Source: Anaerolineae bacterium
GTDB taxonomy: Bacteria > Chloroflexota > Anaerolineae > Aggregatilineales > J027
Reading direction: 5' to 3'
Length of the DNA: 64,000 nt
Assembly (NCBI GenBank): GCA_021463865.1
Contig: JAJTXY010000001.1
Location: 124,001-188,000, forward strand
How positions within the stretch are numbered: the first letter of the stretch is position 1; every line of letters begins with the position of its first letter. Below the pieces are notes generated by a model that worked only from the letters and a program-made list of their open reading frames with translations, made no database searches and was not told the origin of the DNA. The translations under genes were made by a program, and so were the position numbers. Positions 44,793 through 52,607 of this stretch are shown here, piece after piece.

Positions 44793-46319
44793 CTATTCGC
44801 GTGCCCGTAGATGCGGAAATAAGAGCACTTCGCGGATGGTGCTGCGATTGGTCAGCAGCATCACCAAGCGGTCAATGCCCAACCCTACACCCCCGCACGG
44901 TGGCATCCCGTAACGCATGGCTCGGAGATAATCTTCGTCTACGGGCGCGGCGTCTTCGTCTTCTTCGCTATACAAACGTCCCATCTCTAAAAAGCGTTCT
45001 TCTTGGTCAAGGGGGTCGTTCAACTCAGTGAAGGCGTTGCCGAGTTCCATACCCGCGATGTAATACTCAAAACGCTCGACATGAGTCGCGTCGCCATGCA
45101 CTTTCTTGGCAAAGGGTGAAATATCCAGCGGATAGTTTGTGACAAAGGTGGGTTGAATCAAATGCTGTTCCACTTCGCCCAACAAATGTTCGATCAGCTT
45201 ACCGCGTGTTTGACCCGGACGGAATTGCAAGCCAGATTTACGCATCTCTTGTTCCAAAGATTCAGCAGTGGGGTGTTCGACATAATCAATTTCAAGGTGC
45301 TGACGGATGATGTCGCGCACGGTAACACGCCGCCACGGGGGTGCTAAATTGATTTCATGGCCCTCAAAGTGAGTAATGGTAGACCCATTGGCTTGTTGAG
45401 CGGCATAGGCCACCAAGCGTTCGGTAATGTCCATTGCGCCAGCATAGTCAATGTAGGCCTTATAAAATTCGAGCTGGGTAAATTCGGGATTGTGCTTAAA
45501 ACTGACGCCTTCATTGCGGAAATCACGCCCGATTTCATAGACCCCGTCATAACCACCCACGAGGAGTCGCTTAAGATAGAGTTCAAAGCTAATCCGCAAA
45601 TATAAATCTTGATGAAGCTGATTATGATGGGTGGTAAAGGGTCGGGCGGCGGCCCCCCCATAAATCGGCTGCAAAATCGGGGTCTCGACCTCTAAGAAGC
45701 CTTCATTATCCAAAAAATTTTGCACAGCGCGGATAATCTTGGAGCGCTTGCGGAAGACATCACGCACGTCGGGATTGACGGCAAGGTCGGCATAACGCTG
45801 GCGGTAGCGTTCCTCCACATCGCTAAATTCGCCATAACGTTCAATCGTGCCGTCATCCAGCCGCTGTTCCTTAATGATGGGCAGGGGACTGAGTGCCTTC
45901 GACAGCAATCGCAGTTCGCTGACTTCGACGCTGACCTCACCCGCCTTTGTCCGCATCATTTTGCCAGTTGCCTGCAAAAAGTCGCCTAAATCCAAATCCT
46001 TGCGGACATGCTCAAACATGGCCTCGCCAATGGCATCAATCCGCACGAATAATTGGACGCGGCCTGTGCCATCTTCGATATGCGCGAAATAAATCTTGCC
46101 CTTTAAGTTTTGGCGCACGATCCGACCACAAACAATGACTTCAATGATTTCGGGTGATTCGGGGTTAGCAGACTCAGCACGCTCAAAAGTTTCGATGGCG
46201 GCTTGAGCGGTGTGGGTGCGCTGAACCCGCGCCGGATAGGGGTCAATGCCCGCATCACGCAGGCGTTGGAGCTTATCAAAGCGATCTTGCTCGACGTTAT
46301 TGGTGGGTTGCCACGTCAT
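44793..46319 (-). CDS. lysS: Lysyl-tRNA synthetase, class II
   Basis: Charges tRNA-Lys. A 508-aa protein with an N-terminal OB-fold anticodon-binding domain (VCGRIVRQNLKGKIYFAHIEDGTGRVQLFV). The class II core follows: motif 1 region FLEVETPILQPIYGGAAARPF, motif 2 RDFRNEGVSFKHNPEFTQLE and motif 3 GVGLGIDRLVMLLTN. GAGGG before the ATG at 46319 fixes the start. It lies behind greA, with a strong terminator between, so it probably has its own promoter or receives read-through. Confidence 0.97.
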   Translation of the reverse strand: MTWQPTNNVEQDRFDKLQRLRDAGIDPYPARVQRTHTAQAAIETFERAESANPESPEIIEVIVCGRIVRQNLKGKIYFAHIEDGTGRVQLFVRIDAIGEAMFEHVRKDLDLGDFLQATGKMMRTKAGEVSVEVSELRLLSKALSPLPIIKEQRLDDGTIERYGEFSDVEERYRQRYADLAVNPDVRDVFRKRSKIIRAVQNFLDNEGFLEVETPILQPIYGGAAARPFTTHHNQLHQDLYLRISFELYLKRLLVGGYDGVYEIGRDFRNEGVSFKHNPEFTQLEFYKAYIDYAGAMDITERLVAYAAQQANGSTITHFEGHEINLAPPWRRVTVRDIIRQHLEIDYVEHPTAESLEQEMRKSGLQFRPGQTRGKLIEHLLGEVEQHLIQPTFVTNYPLDISPFAKKVHGDATHVERFEYYIAGMELGNAFTELNDPLDQEERFLEMGRLYSEEDEDAAPVDEDYLRAMRYGMPPCGGVGLGIDRLVMLLTNRSTIREVLLFPHLRARE

Positions 46320-46353
46320 GAAAATTCCCTCATTCTGAATGACATCTGATAAT

Positions 46354-46389
46354 AAAAAACGCCCGCGTTGGTCAAAACCAGACACGGGC
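46354..46389 (-). terminator. Terminator of greA
   Basis: Minus strand: GCCCGTGTCTGG paired with CCAACGCGGGC, followed by GTTTTTT. It lies 29 bases beyond the greA stop and ahead of lysS. Confidence 0.9.
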
Positions 46390-46417
46390 ATTCGTTAGAT
46401 TTAGAAACGAGCAGCGA

Positions 46418-46891
46418 TTAGTCAATCGCTACTACTTCAAAGACGATTTCCCCGTCTGGTGCATTCACCTTCACTTTGTCGCCCACTTTTTTATTCATGA
46501 GCGCCTGTCCCAACGGGCTTTTATATGAGATTTTACCCACTTGCGGATTGGCTTCGGCAGCGCCGACCAACAGGTAAATTTCGGTTTCTTTTTGGCCTTT
46601 TTCGCGCACGGTTACTTTATCGCCCAAGCCTACAATATCTTTGCGTCCATCCTCTTGGATGACCTGCGCATTACGCAAAATGGTCTCAAGACGGATGATT
46701 TCGCCCTCCAAAAAGGCTTGATCATTCTTGGCGTCTTCGTATTCGGCGTTTTCCGCTAGTTCGCCGCCTTCTTCCATTGCCTGATGCAAACGTTGTGCAA
46801 TTTCTTGACGGCGGACGGTGCGTAGAAAATTGAGTTTTTCCTCTAACTCCTGAAGGCCCTCCAGAGTTAGATATTGAATATCGTCGGTCAT
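46418..46891 (-). CDS. greA: Transcription elongation factor GreA
   Basis: Rescues backtracked RNA polymerase by stimulating transcript cleavage through its secondary channel. The 157-aa protein, the usual length, has the coiled-coil (residues 8-75) with GELAENAEYEDAKNDQAFLEGEI, including the acidic tip, and the C-terminal FKBP-like domain (ISYKSPLGQALMNKKVGD). A good promoter lies about 155 bases upstream and a terminator follows. Confidence 0.97.
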   Translation of the reverse strand: MTDDIQYLTLEGLQELEEKLNFLRTVRRQEIAQRLHQAMEEGGELAENAEYEDAKNDQAFLEGEIIRLETILRNAQVIQEDGRKDIVGLGDKVTVREKGQKETEIYLLVGAAEANPQVGKISYKSPLGQALMNKKVGDKVKVNAPDGEIVFEVVAID

Positions 46892-47043
46892 GCGCTTATC
46901 CTCGGATCCGTCGTTAAAAATATCAACAGCGTCCTAAACCTTGCTGTTTACTTGTCTATTCAAGCCTATGAACAAAAAAGGCCCATATCGGGTCTGTTAC
47001 AAAACGTTGATTGCCGCCATTTTCCCAATGCCTTGCACGAAAC

Positions 47044-47073
47044 ATCATACCATAGAAATATTTTAAAAATCAA
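47044..47073 (-). promoter_or_regulatory. Sigma-70-type promoter of greA
   Basis: Minus strand: TTGATT and TATGAT with an 18-base AT-rich spacer. This leaves a leader of about 145 bases, which holds a short CCC-GATAT-GGG hairpin followed by CCTTTTTTG, a possible weak attenuator. Confidence 0.65.
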
Positions 47074-47080
47074 ACATTTT

Positions 47081-48073
47081 TTATGTGTTTCTGATATGCC
47101 AGTTGGGAGGGTGATTTTGCAGTCGCCAACGCCACCCCACAGGGTAGCCAATCATCTTGGCAATATCCCCCACCACACGGATGATTATTATCCAGACGAG
47201 GCTTTGTAGCTTGCCTCTTACGCTTAATCTATCCCATATACGCGGCAGACGTTGAAAGGGTTGCTTGAGATAAACTACTCCGCCCACGATGTACAGCAAT
47301 AGCAATAAGGGGTGGATAAGCGCCCCTAACGCTAGAATCAGCGGGGTCAGCACCAGATAGGTGATGTAACGGGCGGCATGACGTTTGCGCCATAAATCGG
47401 CTTTACCATCCCCTCGCGCATACAGATAATACTGCCGATAATAGCTTTTAAGCGTGGTGCGCGGTTTAAAATGAGCAATCGCGTTGGGCTGCCATGTAAA
47501 ACTGCCAATGTGTGCCTTTACTCGAAAATCAAAAATCAAATCTTCGCAGTAATCCAGCCACTCAGGATACCCCCCAATGTTTTCCCACAGTGTTTTGCGA
47601 AAGGCTACACTGCGACTGGATGGCAAAAACGTGGCGGGGTTGATGTCCTCCACCATCGGCAAAACCGCCGCACTCATCGCTATCTCAAAAGGGGAGGTGG
47701 GATTCGGGTCGCCCTCAAAAAAACCCGCGACGGCTTGGGTCGTGGGGTCTTTTTCAAACGGCGCGATAAGTAGAGCCAGCCAATCCGGTTCAAGGCGCAC
47801 CCCGGCGTCGGTGCTGGCGATAATTTCACAGGTGGATTCCGCAATGGCCCGGTTGCGCCCCTGACTGATGTTGGCCCCCGGCAGCGAAACCACTTTCAGC
47901 GGCAAACGACCTTGATAGGCGTCCAAAATATTCAGCGTATCGTCGCGGCTGCCTCCATCTACAATGACCACTTCATCGGGGACGCGGGTCTGGTTAGCAA
48001 TACTGTCCAGCCATGCTGGGGCCGATTTCGCTTCATTTAAGACGGTGGCGATAATGGCAACTCGCTCGGTCAT
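47081..48073 (-). CDS. Family 2 glycosyltransferase
   Basis: A 330-aa membrane-associated GT-A glycosyltransferase. The N-terminal domain shows VAIIATVLNEAKSAPAWLDSI, EVVIVDGGSRDDTL and IASTDAGVRLEPDW (the DxD-like metal site), then YCEDLIFDFRVK (acidic catalytic region). Two to three C-terminal hydrophobic segments (about 240-275) suggest membrane attachment. The sugar donor and acceptor are unknown. The ATG overlaps the end of the upstream membrane-protein gene by four bases. Confidence 0.9.
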   Translation of the reverse strand: MTERVAIIATVLNEAKSAPAWLDSIANQTRVPDEVVIVDGGSRDDTLNILDAYQGRLPLKVVSLPGANISQGRNRAIAESTCEIIASTDAGVRLEPDWLALLIAPFEKDPTTQAVAGFFEGDPNPTSPFEIAMSAAVLPMVEDINPATFLPSSRSVAFRKTLWENIGGYPEWLDYCEDLIFDFRVKAHIGSFTWQPNAIAHFKPRTTLKSYYRQYYLYARGDGKADLWRKRHAARYITYLVLTPLILALGALIHPLLLLLYIVGGVVYLKQPFQRLPRIWDRLSVRGKLQSLVWIIIIRVVGDIAKMIGYPVGWRWRLQNHPPNWHIRNT

Positions 48074-48615
48074 GCCTGTTCTTTCTGTTGCGGGACGCGG
48101 TGCTTAAGAGTTTGAAGCAGTTGGTCATAATCACGGTGAGATTTGCTGGAAATAGCGAAAATGGGGATCGTGCCATGCCCGGCGGCAAACCCAACGACGC
48201 GGAAGGGCCAACCCAATGCGCCTTTTTCAACTACAATCATCTGCCCTTTGGTTACAGGCCGCTTGGTGAGATTTTGCTGGCGTGCTGGTGGGGGTGGTTT
48301 CATTAAGGAGTGGTCAGTCAAGGCTGTCAATTGTTCCCATGCTACCAAGCGCGTTTTCCACAACAGCGGCTTGATTCGTACTCCCTCCTCCTGCAAGGTG
48401 ATTTGAGGATGGAGGGCAGTCAAGATAATCAGCGGAAAAATCATGCCCAACAGAAACGGGATCATCAAAATCATCAGAGGCAGGCCATAGGTGAGGCCCG
48501 CGATAAAAAGGCCAACCGTGCCAAATAAAATGCCGATCATGCCAGCAAGGGCCAGCCATCCGACCACACGCTGTAGCACAGGATGGGGATGGGGGTGATT
48601 GGAAAGAATGCTCAA
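48070..48615 (-). CDS. Membrane protein of unknown function
   Basis: A 181-aa protein with two adjacent hydrophobic hairpin segments (about residues 16-38 and 41-63) and a cytoplasmic PH-like beta-rich C-terminal half (ITLQEEGVRIKPLLWKTRLVAWEQLTALTD). It ends in a helical tail (YDQLLQTLKHRV). The start appears to be TTG at 48615, with AGGAT about nine bases upstream. Its overlap with the glycosyltransferase implies a shared operon. Family not recognised. Confidence 0.65.
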   Translation of the reverse strand: MSILSNHPHPHPVLQRVVGWLALAGMIGILFGTVGLFIAGLTYGLPLMILMIPFLLGMIFPLIILTALHPQITLQEEGVRIKPLLWKTRLVAWEQLTALTDHSLMKPPPPARQQNLTKRPVTKGQMIVVEKGALGWPFRVVGFAAGHGTIPIFAISSKSHRDYDQLLQTLKHRVPQQKEQA

Positions 48616-48670
48616 ATTAGGGTATCCTGCTTATTCAATCTTCAGGCGGCAGAATTATACGAGTAAATGC

Positions 48671-49948
48671 GTGACCTCACAACGTAAAAACAATCCCACT
48701 ATCGAAATTAGTCTGACCGACATTGCGCCGGGGGGGTATGCAGTTGGGCATTACAAGGGCCATCGTGTTCTCGTGCCCTATGCCATCCCCGGTGAACGAG
48801 TCGCGGTGCGCCTCATCAACACCAATGAACGCGAATGGCTGGCGGAGGGGGTGCAATTAATTGAAGCCTCGGCAGACCGTATCAAACCCCGCTGTCCGCA
48901 TTTTGGGCCGGGGCGGTGTGGCGGTTGTCAATGGCAGCATATGACCTATCAAGCCCAAATTGCCCTCAAGACCGATATTGTCATTGACCAGCTAAACCGT
49001 TTTAGTGGTTTGGATGACCCCCCGGTGCAATTTGCGATTGCCTGCCCTGCCCAGTGGGGCTATTCATCACAAGCGACTTTTTTCCCTACGAAAGACGATC
49101 AATTGGGTTTTCGCGCCACTGACCCGCGCCAAATCACCCCCATTGAGGAATGTCATGTCGTCTTGCCCGAACTGATGCAGTTATTGGATGAACTTGACCT
49201 CGACCTCGAAAATTTGCGTGAGGTGCGGTTGAATCTTAGTGAAGACCATCAGCATCTGTTGGTGTTGCGCAGCAAAGACGACACGCCCCCCGAATTGGAA
49301 ATTACTCTGCCTGTGTCTGTCAATTTCCTGTTGAGTGATAACGAGCCGTTTAATATGGTCGGCTCCACCCATGTGGTGCATCAGGTGGGAGGACGCTGGT
49401 TTCGCGTGACAGCCGGGGTCTCATTCCGCTCGAATGTACCTCAAATGGAAACAATGGCGAAGGTCATTCTCGATTATTTGGGACTGCAAGGCGGTGAAAG
49501 TGTTTTGGATTTGTACGGTGGGGTTGGGATTTTTTCGGCGATGGTTTCCGATAAAGCTGATTTTGTGACCTATGTGGACAGCTATCCTCCCGCCGCGACG
49601 GACGCCGAAGACAACCTTGCCGATCTTGAAAATGTGGACATCATCGAGGGCAGTGTCGAATCGTTTTTAGGCGAACTGCTGGAAAATGGACAAACCTACG
49701 ACGCGGTGATTCTTGACCCGCCGCACACTGGTTTAACTGACGATGCCATTGAAGGAGTCGGTGATCTAAAATTTACCCGTCTGGTGTATGTCAGCCAAGA
49801 CCCAGTGACGTTGGCGCGGGATGTGAAAATCCTCACCCGCAAATATGGCTATCAATTGATTGACGTACAGCCGATTGATTTTGCGCCACAGACCGCCAAT
49901 ATCCAGTGTGTGGCCTTGTTAGAACATCCTGAAAGTAGAGACGCATGA
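48671..49948 (+). CDS. TrmA/RlmD-family protein lacking catalytic Cys and Glu
   Basis: A 425-aa relative of 23S rRNA/tRNA m5U methyltransferases. It has an N-terminal TRAM domain (LTDIAPGGYAVGHYKGHRVLVPYAIPGE), an iron-sulfur motif CPHFGPGRCGGC with a later ECHV Cys, and a SAM fold with LDLYGGVGIFS and LDPPHTGL. The active site is altered. The usual YVSCNP is YVSQDP (Gln376 in place of the nucleophilic Cys). The usual PQTxHxE is PQTANIQ (Gln412 for the general base). The FQVN uridine-binding segment reads FRSN. It probably cannot form 5-methyluridine by the known mechanism. The start is taken as GTG 48671; an ATG at 48608 is possible but overlaps the divergent gene. Confidence 0.87.
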   Translation: MTSQRKNNPTIEISLTDIAPGGYAVGHYKGHRVLVPYAIPGERVAVRLINTNEREWLAEGVQLIEASADRIKPRCPHFGPGRCGGCQWQHMTYQAQIALKTDIVIDQLNRFSGLDDPPVQFAIACPAQWGYSSQATFFPTKDDQLGFRATDPRQITPIEECHVVLPELMQLLDELDLDLENLREVRLNLSEDHQHLLVLRSKDDTPPELEITLPVSVNFLLSDNEPFNMVGSTHVVHQVGGRWFRVTAGVSFRSNVPQMETMAKVILDYLGLQGGESVLDLYGGVGIFSAMVSDKADFVTYVDSYPPAATDAEDNLADLENVDIIEGSVESFLGELLENGQTYDAVILDPPHTGLTDDAIEGVGDLKFTRLVYVSQDPVTLARDVKILTRKYGYQLIDVQPIDFAPQTANIQCVALLEHPESRDA

Positions 49949-50781
49949 CCCCAACACAAACACTTAATCTTGTAGATGCCCTGCAAAAAACCATCCCGAT
50001 TGCGGAAGAAGCCGGGGCGCTGCTGCGTGAACATTTTGCCCGCCCACGTAGGGCACTCAACAAAAGCTCGGTGATTGATCTGGTCACAGAAGCTGATAAA
50101 CAAAGTGAAGCCTTGATTGTCAACAAACTGCGTGAATTTTTCCCGACTCATCAAATTGTGGGGGAGGAAGGTGGCGCGTATACTCATGAAGGCACTAACG
50201 GCGATTATCGCTGGTTTGTGGATCCCCTCGATGGCACAACCAATTTTGCACACGGCCTGCCTATTTTCTCGGTCTCGATGGCGCTGACGGGGCCAGAGGG
50301 TCGCACGATTCTAGCGGTTGTGTATGACCCCACCCGGCGGGAAACATTCGCAGCCGCAAAGGGACATGGGGCGACCTTAAATGGTGAACCTCTGCAAGTC
50401 TCGGCGACAGAAAGCCTCGGCGCGTCATTGGTGATTAGCGGCTTCCCCTATGACAAATGGACAACCGACGAAAATAATGTGGACAATTGGGGCAACTTTG
50501 TGGTGCGGACACAAGGCGAACGGCGGCTTGGCTCGGCGGCATTGGATTTATGTTATGTCGCGGCGGGGCGGGCCGATGGCTATTGGGAAGGCAAACTGCA
50601 CCAATGGGATATGATGGCGGGGGTGCTGCTGGTTTTGGAGGCGGGCGGACGAGTGACCGATAATCAGGGGGGCACGGATTTTTATGGTGTCAAACGGCCT
50701 TTCGTTGTCGCCACCAATGGTCTCATCCATGACCAGATGTTAGATGTGATTCGATTGGGCAAAGATGCACCACGTCCGTAA
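49945..50781 (+). CDS. suhB: Inositol monophosphatase family protein
   Basis: A 278-aa Mg-dependent sugar/inositol phosphatase. Metal-site motifs are complete: VTEADKQSE, VGEEGG, the diagnostic DPLDGTTNFAHGLP and WDMMAGVLLVLEAGG. It may act on inositol-1-phosphate or a related substrate; the suhB name rests on family resemblance only. It overlaps the upstream methyltransferase-like gene by four bases, so the two are co-translated. Confidence 0.92.
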   Translation: MTPTQTLNLVDALQKTIPIAEEAGALLREHFARPRRALNKSSVIDLVTEADKQSEALIVNKLREFFPTHQIVGEEGGAYTHEGTNGDYRWFVDPLDGTTNFAHGLPIFSVSMALTGPEGRTILAVVYDPTRRETFAAAKGHGATLNGEPLQVSATESLGASLVISGFPYDKWTTDENNVDNWGNFVVRTQGERRLGSAALDLCYVAAGRADGYWEGKLHQWDMMAGVLLVLEAGGRVTDNQGGTDFYGVKRPFVVATNGLIHDQMLDVIRLGKDAPRP

Positions 50782-50837
50782 AATTACGCAGGCGATAAGG
50801 CAATTTTTTTGGCCCTGCCATTCAATATAGCTTTATT

Positions 50838-51284
50838 GTGGCGGAGTCGCCGGAAAATTGCCTGCGGAAAATTCAAAGCGGGTTGCCGCTGAAATCCAAA
50901 GAAATCTACTCACGGTATGGTTTGGAGCAAAATCAGTTCTTCAGGATTACTACCGACAAGCACGGCGACCCACAATTTGAATTGCTTGTCAGAATTGATC
51001 CAATGATGGTTCGGCAAATGGTGATTAAGGGGCGATTTTCGTCGCTAGACTCGCAAAGAACCCTTGTGTTTGGGGAAATACGCTCATGGGCTTTAGGCTT
51101 TCTAACCTTCATGATGATTGCCAGTGTCATATTTTTGATTGCGGCCTTATCCACTAATGCAGAGCCAAAAGCTGTACTCTGTGGATTAATCAATACCCCC
51201 TTTATCTTTTACATCAATTTTGAGCGACGTAAAGCTGCTACATTGTTCCTCGTTGATACCCTCAAACAAGCCTTAGAATCCTAA
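50838..51284 (+). CDS. Small membrane protein, unknown function
   Basis: A 148-aa protein with a polar N-terminal half (about 1-80), two membrane helices (about 86-106 and 109-125) and a basic C-terminal end. The GTG start at 50838 is uncertain: there is no clear SD, and an ATG near 51003 would give a shorter form. No family recognised. Confidence 0.45.
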   Translation: MAESPENCLRKIQSGLPLKSKEIYSRYGLEQNQFFRITTDKHGDPQFELLVRIDPMMVRQMVIKGRFSSLDSQRTLVFGEIRSWALGFLTFMMIASVIFLIAALSTNAEPKAVLCGLINTPFIFYINFERRKAATLFLVDTLKQALES

Positions 51285-51288
51285 ATCC

Positions 51289-51882
51289 TTATGGTTTGGC
51301 TTCCCCGACGGGCAGAATGGGCTGCACGGGCTGGAAACTCAAGATTAAATCGAGCACTTCTTCGGATGTCGTGCCGACTCTAAAAAGATTGCGGTTATTG
51401 GCGCGGATAAACCCCTCGGTGACACACTGGTCAACAAACGCGATGAGGGCGTCATAATAGCCTGCCATATTGAACAACACGATGGGCTTGGGATGAATCC
51501 CCAACTGTGACCATGTGACAATCTCAAAAAATTCATCGAATGTGCCATAGCCCCCCGGCAGCGCGACAAACGCATCCGCCCGGTCAGCCATCAATGCCTT
51601 CCGTTCGTGCATGGAATCCACCACAATAGATTCGGTTAATCCCGTGTGGCGGCGCTCGACGGTGTTCAGCGAATGGGGAATAATTCCGACGACCTGTCCG
51701 CCATTTTCCAAAACAGTATTGGCGATAATGCCCATTAAGCCAATCATGCCCCCGCCATACACTAAGCCAATCCCCCGCGATGCCATCAGCTTGCCGAGTG
51801 CCACCGCATTTTCGGCATAGGCCGGATTTGTCCCCACATTTGAACCACAATACACACAGATATTTTTAACCGGATGAGCCAT
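51289..51882 (-). CDS. LOG family protein (cytokinin phosphoribohydrolase-like)
   Basis: A 197-aa Rossmann-fold enzyme of the TIGR00730/LOG family, which splits ribose-5-phosphate from nucleoside monophosphates. The signatures are ICVYCGSNVG, LVYGGGMIGLMG, ERK (HERKALMA) and the diagnostic PGGYGTFDEFFEI. GGGAGG seven bases before ATG 51882 fixes the start; the longer open frame upstream overlaps the divergent sigma gene. A TATAAT hexamer lies in the divergent intergenic region. Confidence 0.93.
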   Translation of the reverse strand: MAHPVKNICVYCGSNVGTNPAYAENAVALGKLMASRGIGLVYGGGMIGLMGIIANTVLENGGQVVGIIPHSLNTVERRHTGLTESIVVDSMHERKALMADRADAFVALPGGYGTFDEFFEIVTWSQLGIHPKPIVLFNMAGYYDALIAFVDQCVTEGFIRANNRNLFRVGTTSEEVLDLILSFQPVQPILPVGEAKP

Positions 51883-52040
51883 TCCGATGCCTCCCAATGA
51901 CGAGATGGATAGGCGTTTATTATACACCTGTTCGATAATTGGGGCGGATGATTTAACCGACTTTTTGCTTACGATGCAGTATTTTGGAGTCGGGCCCGTT
52001 TTAAGCAATAGAACAGTCAACCTTGCGGGGCAACTTCTAG

Positions 52041-52607
52041 GTGGATGCAGAACACGAACGGCGTTTAATTGAGCAAGCCCAACAGAATACCGATCCGGCA
52101 GCGATACAGGCCTTGTATCGGCAGTATCTCCCGCGTGTGTTTGCCTATGTCGCCTATCGCGTCGGACGAAAACAGGATGCTGAGGACGTGGTGTCAGAAA
52201 TTTTTCTGCGAGCGATTGAGCATCTGGACAGCTTTGAATATCGTGGGGAGGGGTCATTTGCGGCGTGGTTATTCAAAATTGCCCATACCCAAGTCGCTAA
52301 TTTTCACCGCACCCATGATACGCAGTTGCCCGTGTCGTTGGATGACTTGCCCGATATTCAGTCGAATGCCCTTTTGCCGGATAGTGTCTTGATTCAAAAA
52401 GAACTTTTTGCCCGATTGCACCACTTGATTACGACCCTTGCCCCACGCCGCCAAGAGGTGATTACGTTGAAATTTTTTGGCGACCTGCGAAATCAAGAAA
52501 TCGCTGAATTGTTGGGCTTGGATGAGCGCACCATCGCCTCACATTTAAGTCGGGGGTTGGAAGATTTGCAGCGGAGATTTGAGGAAGAGAAGGCCAACCA
52601 TGAATAA
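52041..52607 (+). CDS. ECF-type RNA polymerase sigma factor
   Basis: A 188-aa sigma-70-family factor with only regions 2 and 4. Region 2 shows LYRQYLPRVFAYVAYRVGRKQDAEDVVSEIFLRAIE. Region 4 shows LITTLAPRRQEVITLKFFGDLRNQEIAELLGLDERTIASHLSRGLEDL. The start is GTG at 52041. The next gene starts eight bases inside its end, the usual coupling of an ECF factor to its membrane regulator. Confidence 0.93.
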   Translation: MDAEHERRLIEQAQQNTDPAAIQALYRQYLPRVFAYVAYRVGRKQDAEDVVSEIFLRAIEHLDSFEYRGEGSFAAWLFKIAHTQVANFHRTHDTQLPVSLDDLPDIQSNALLPDSVLIQKELFARLHHLITTLAPRRQEVITLKFFGDLRNQEIAELLGLDERTIASHLSRGLEDLQRRFEEEKANHE

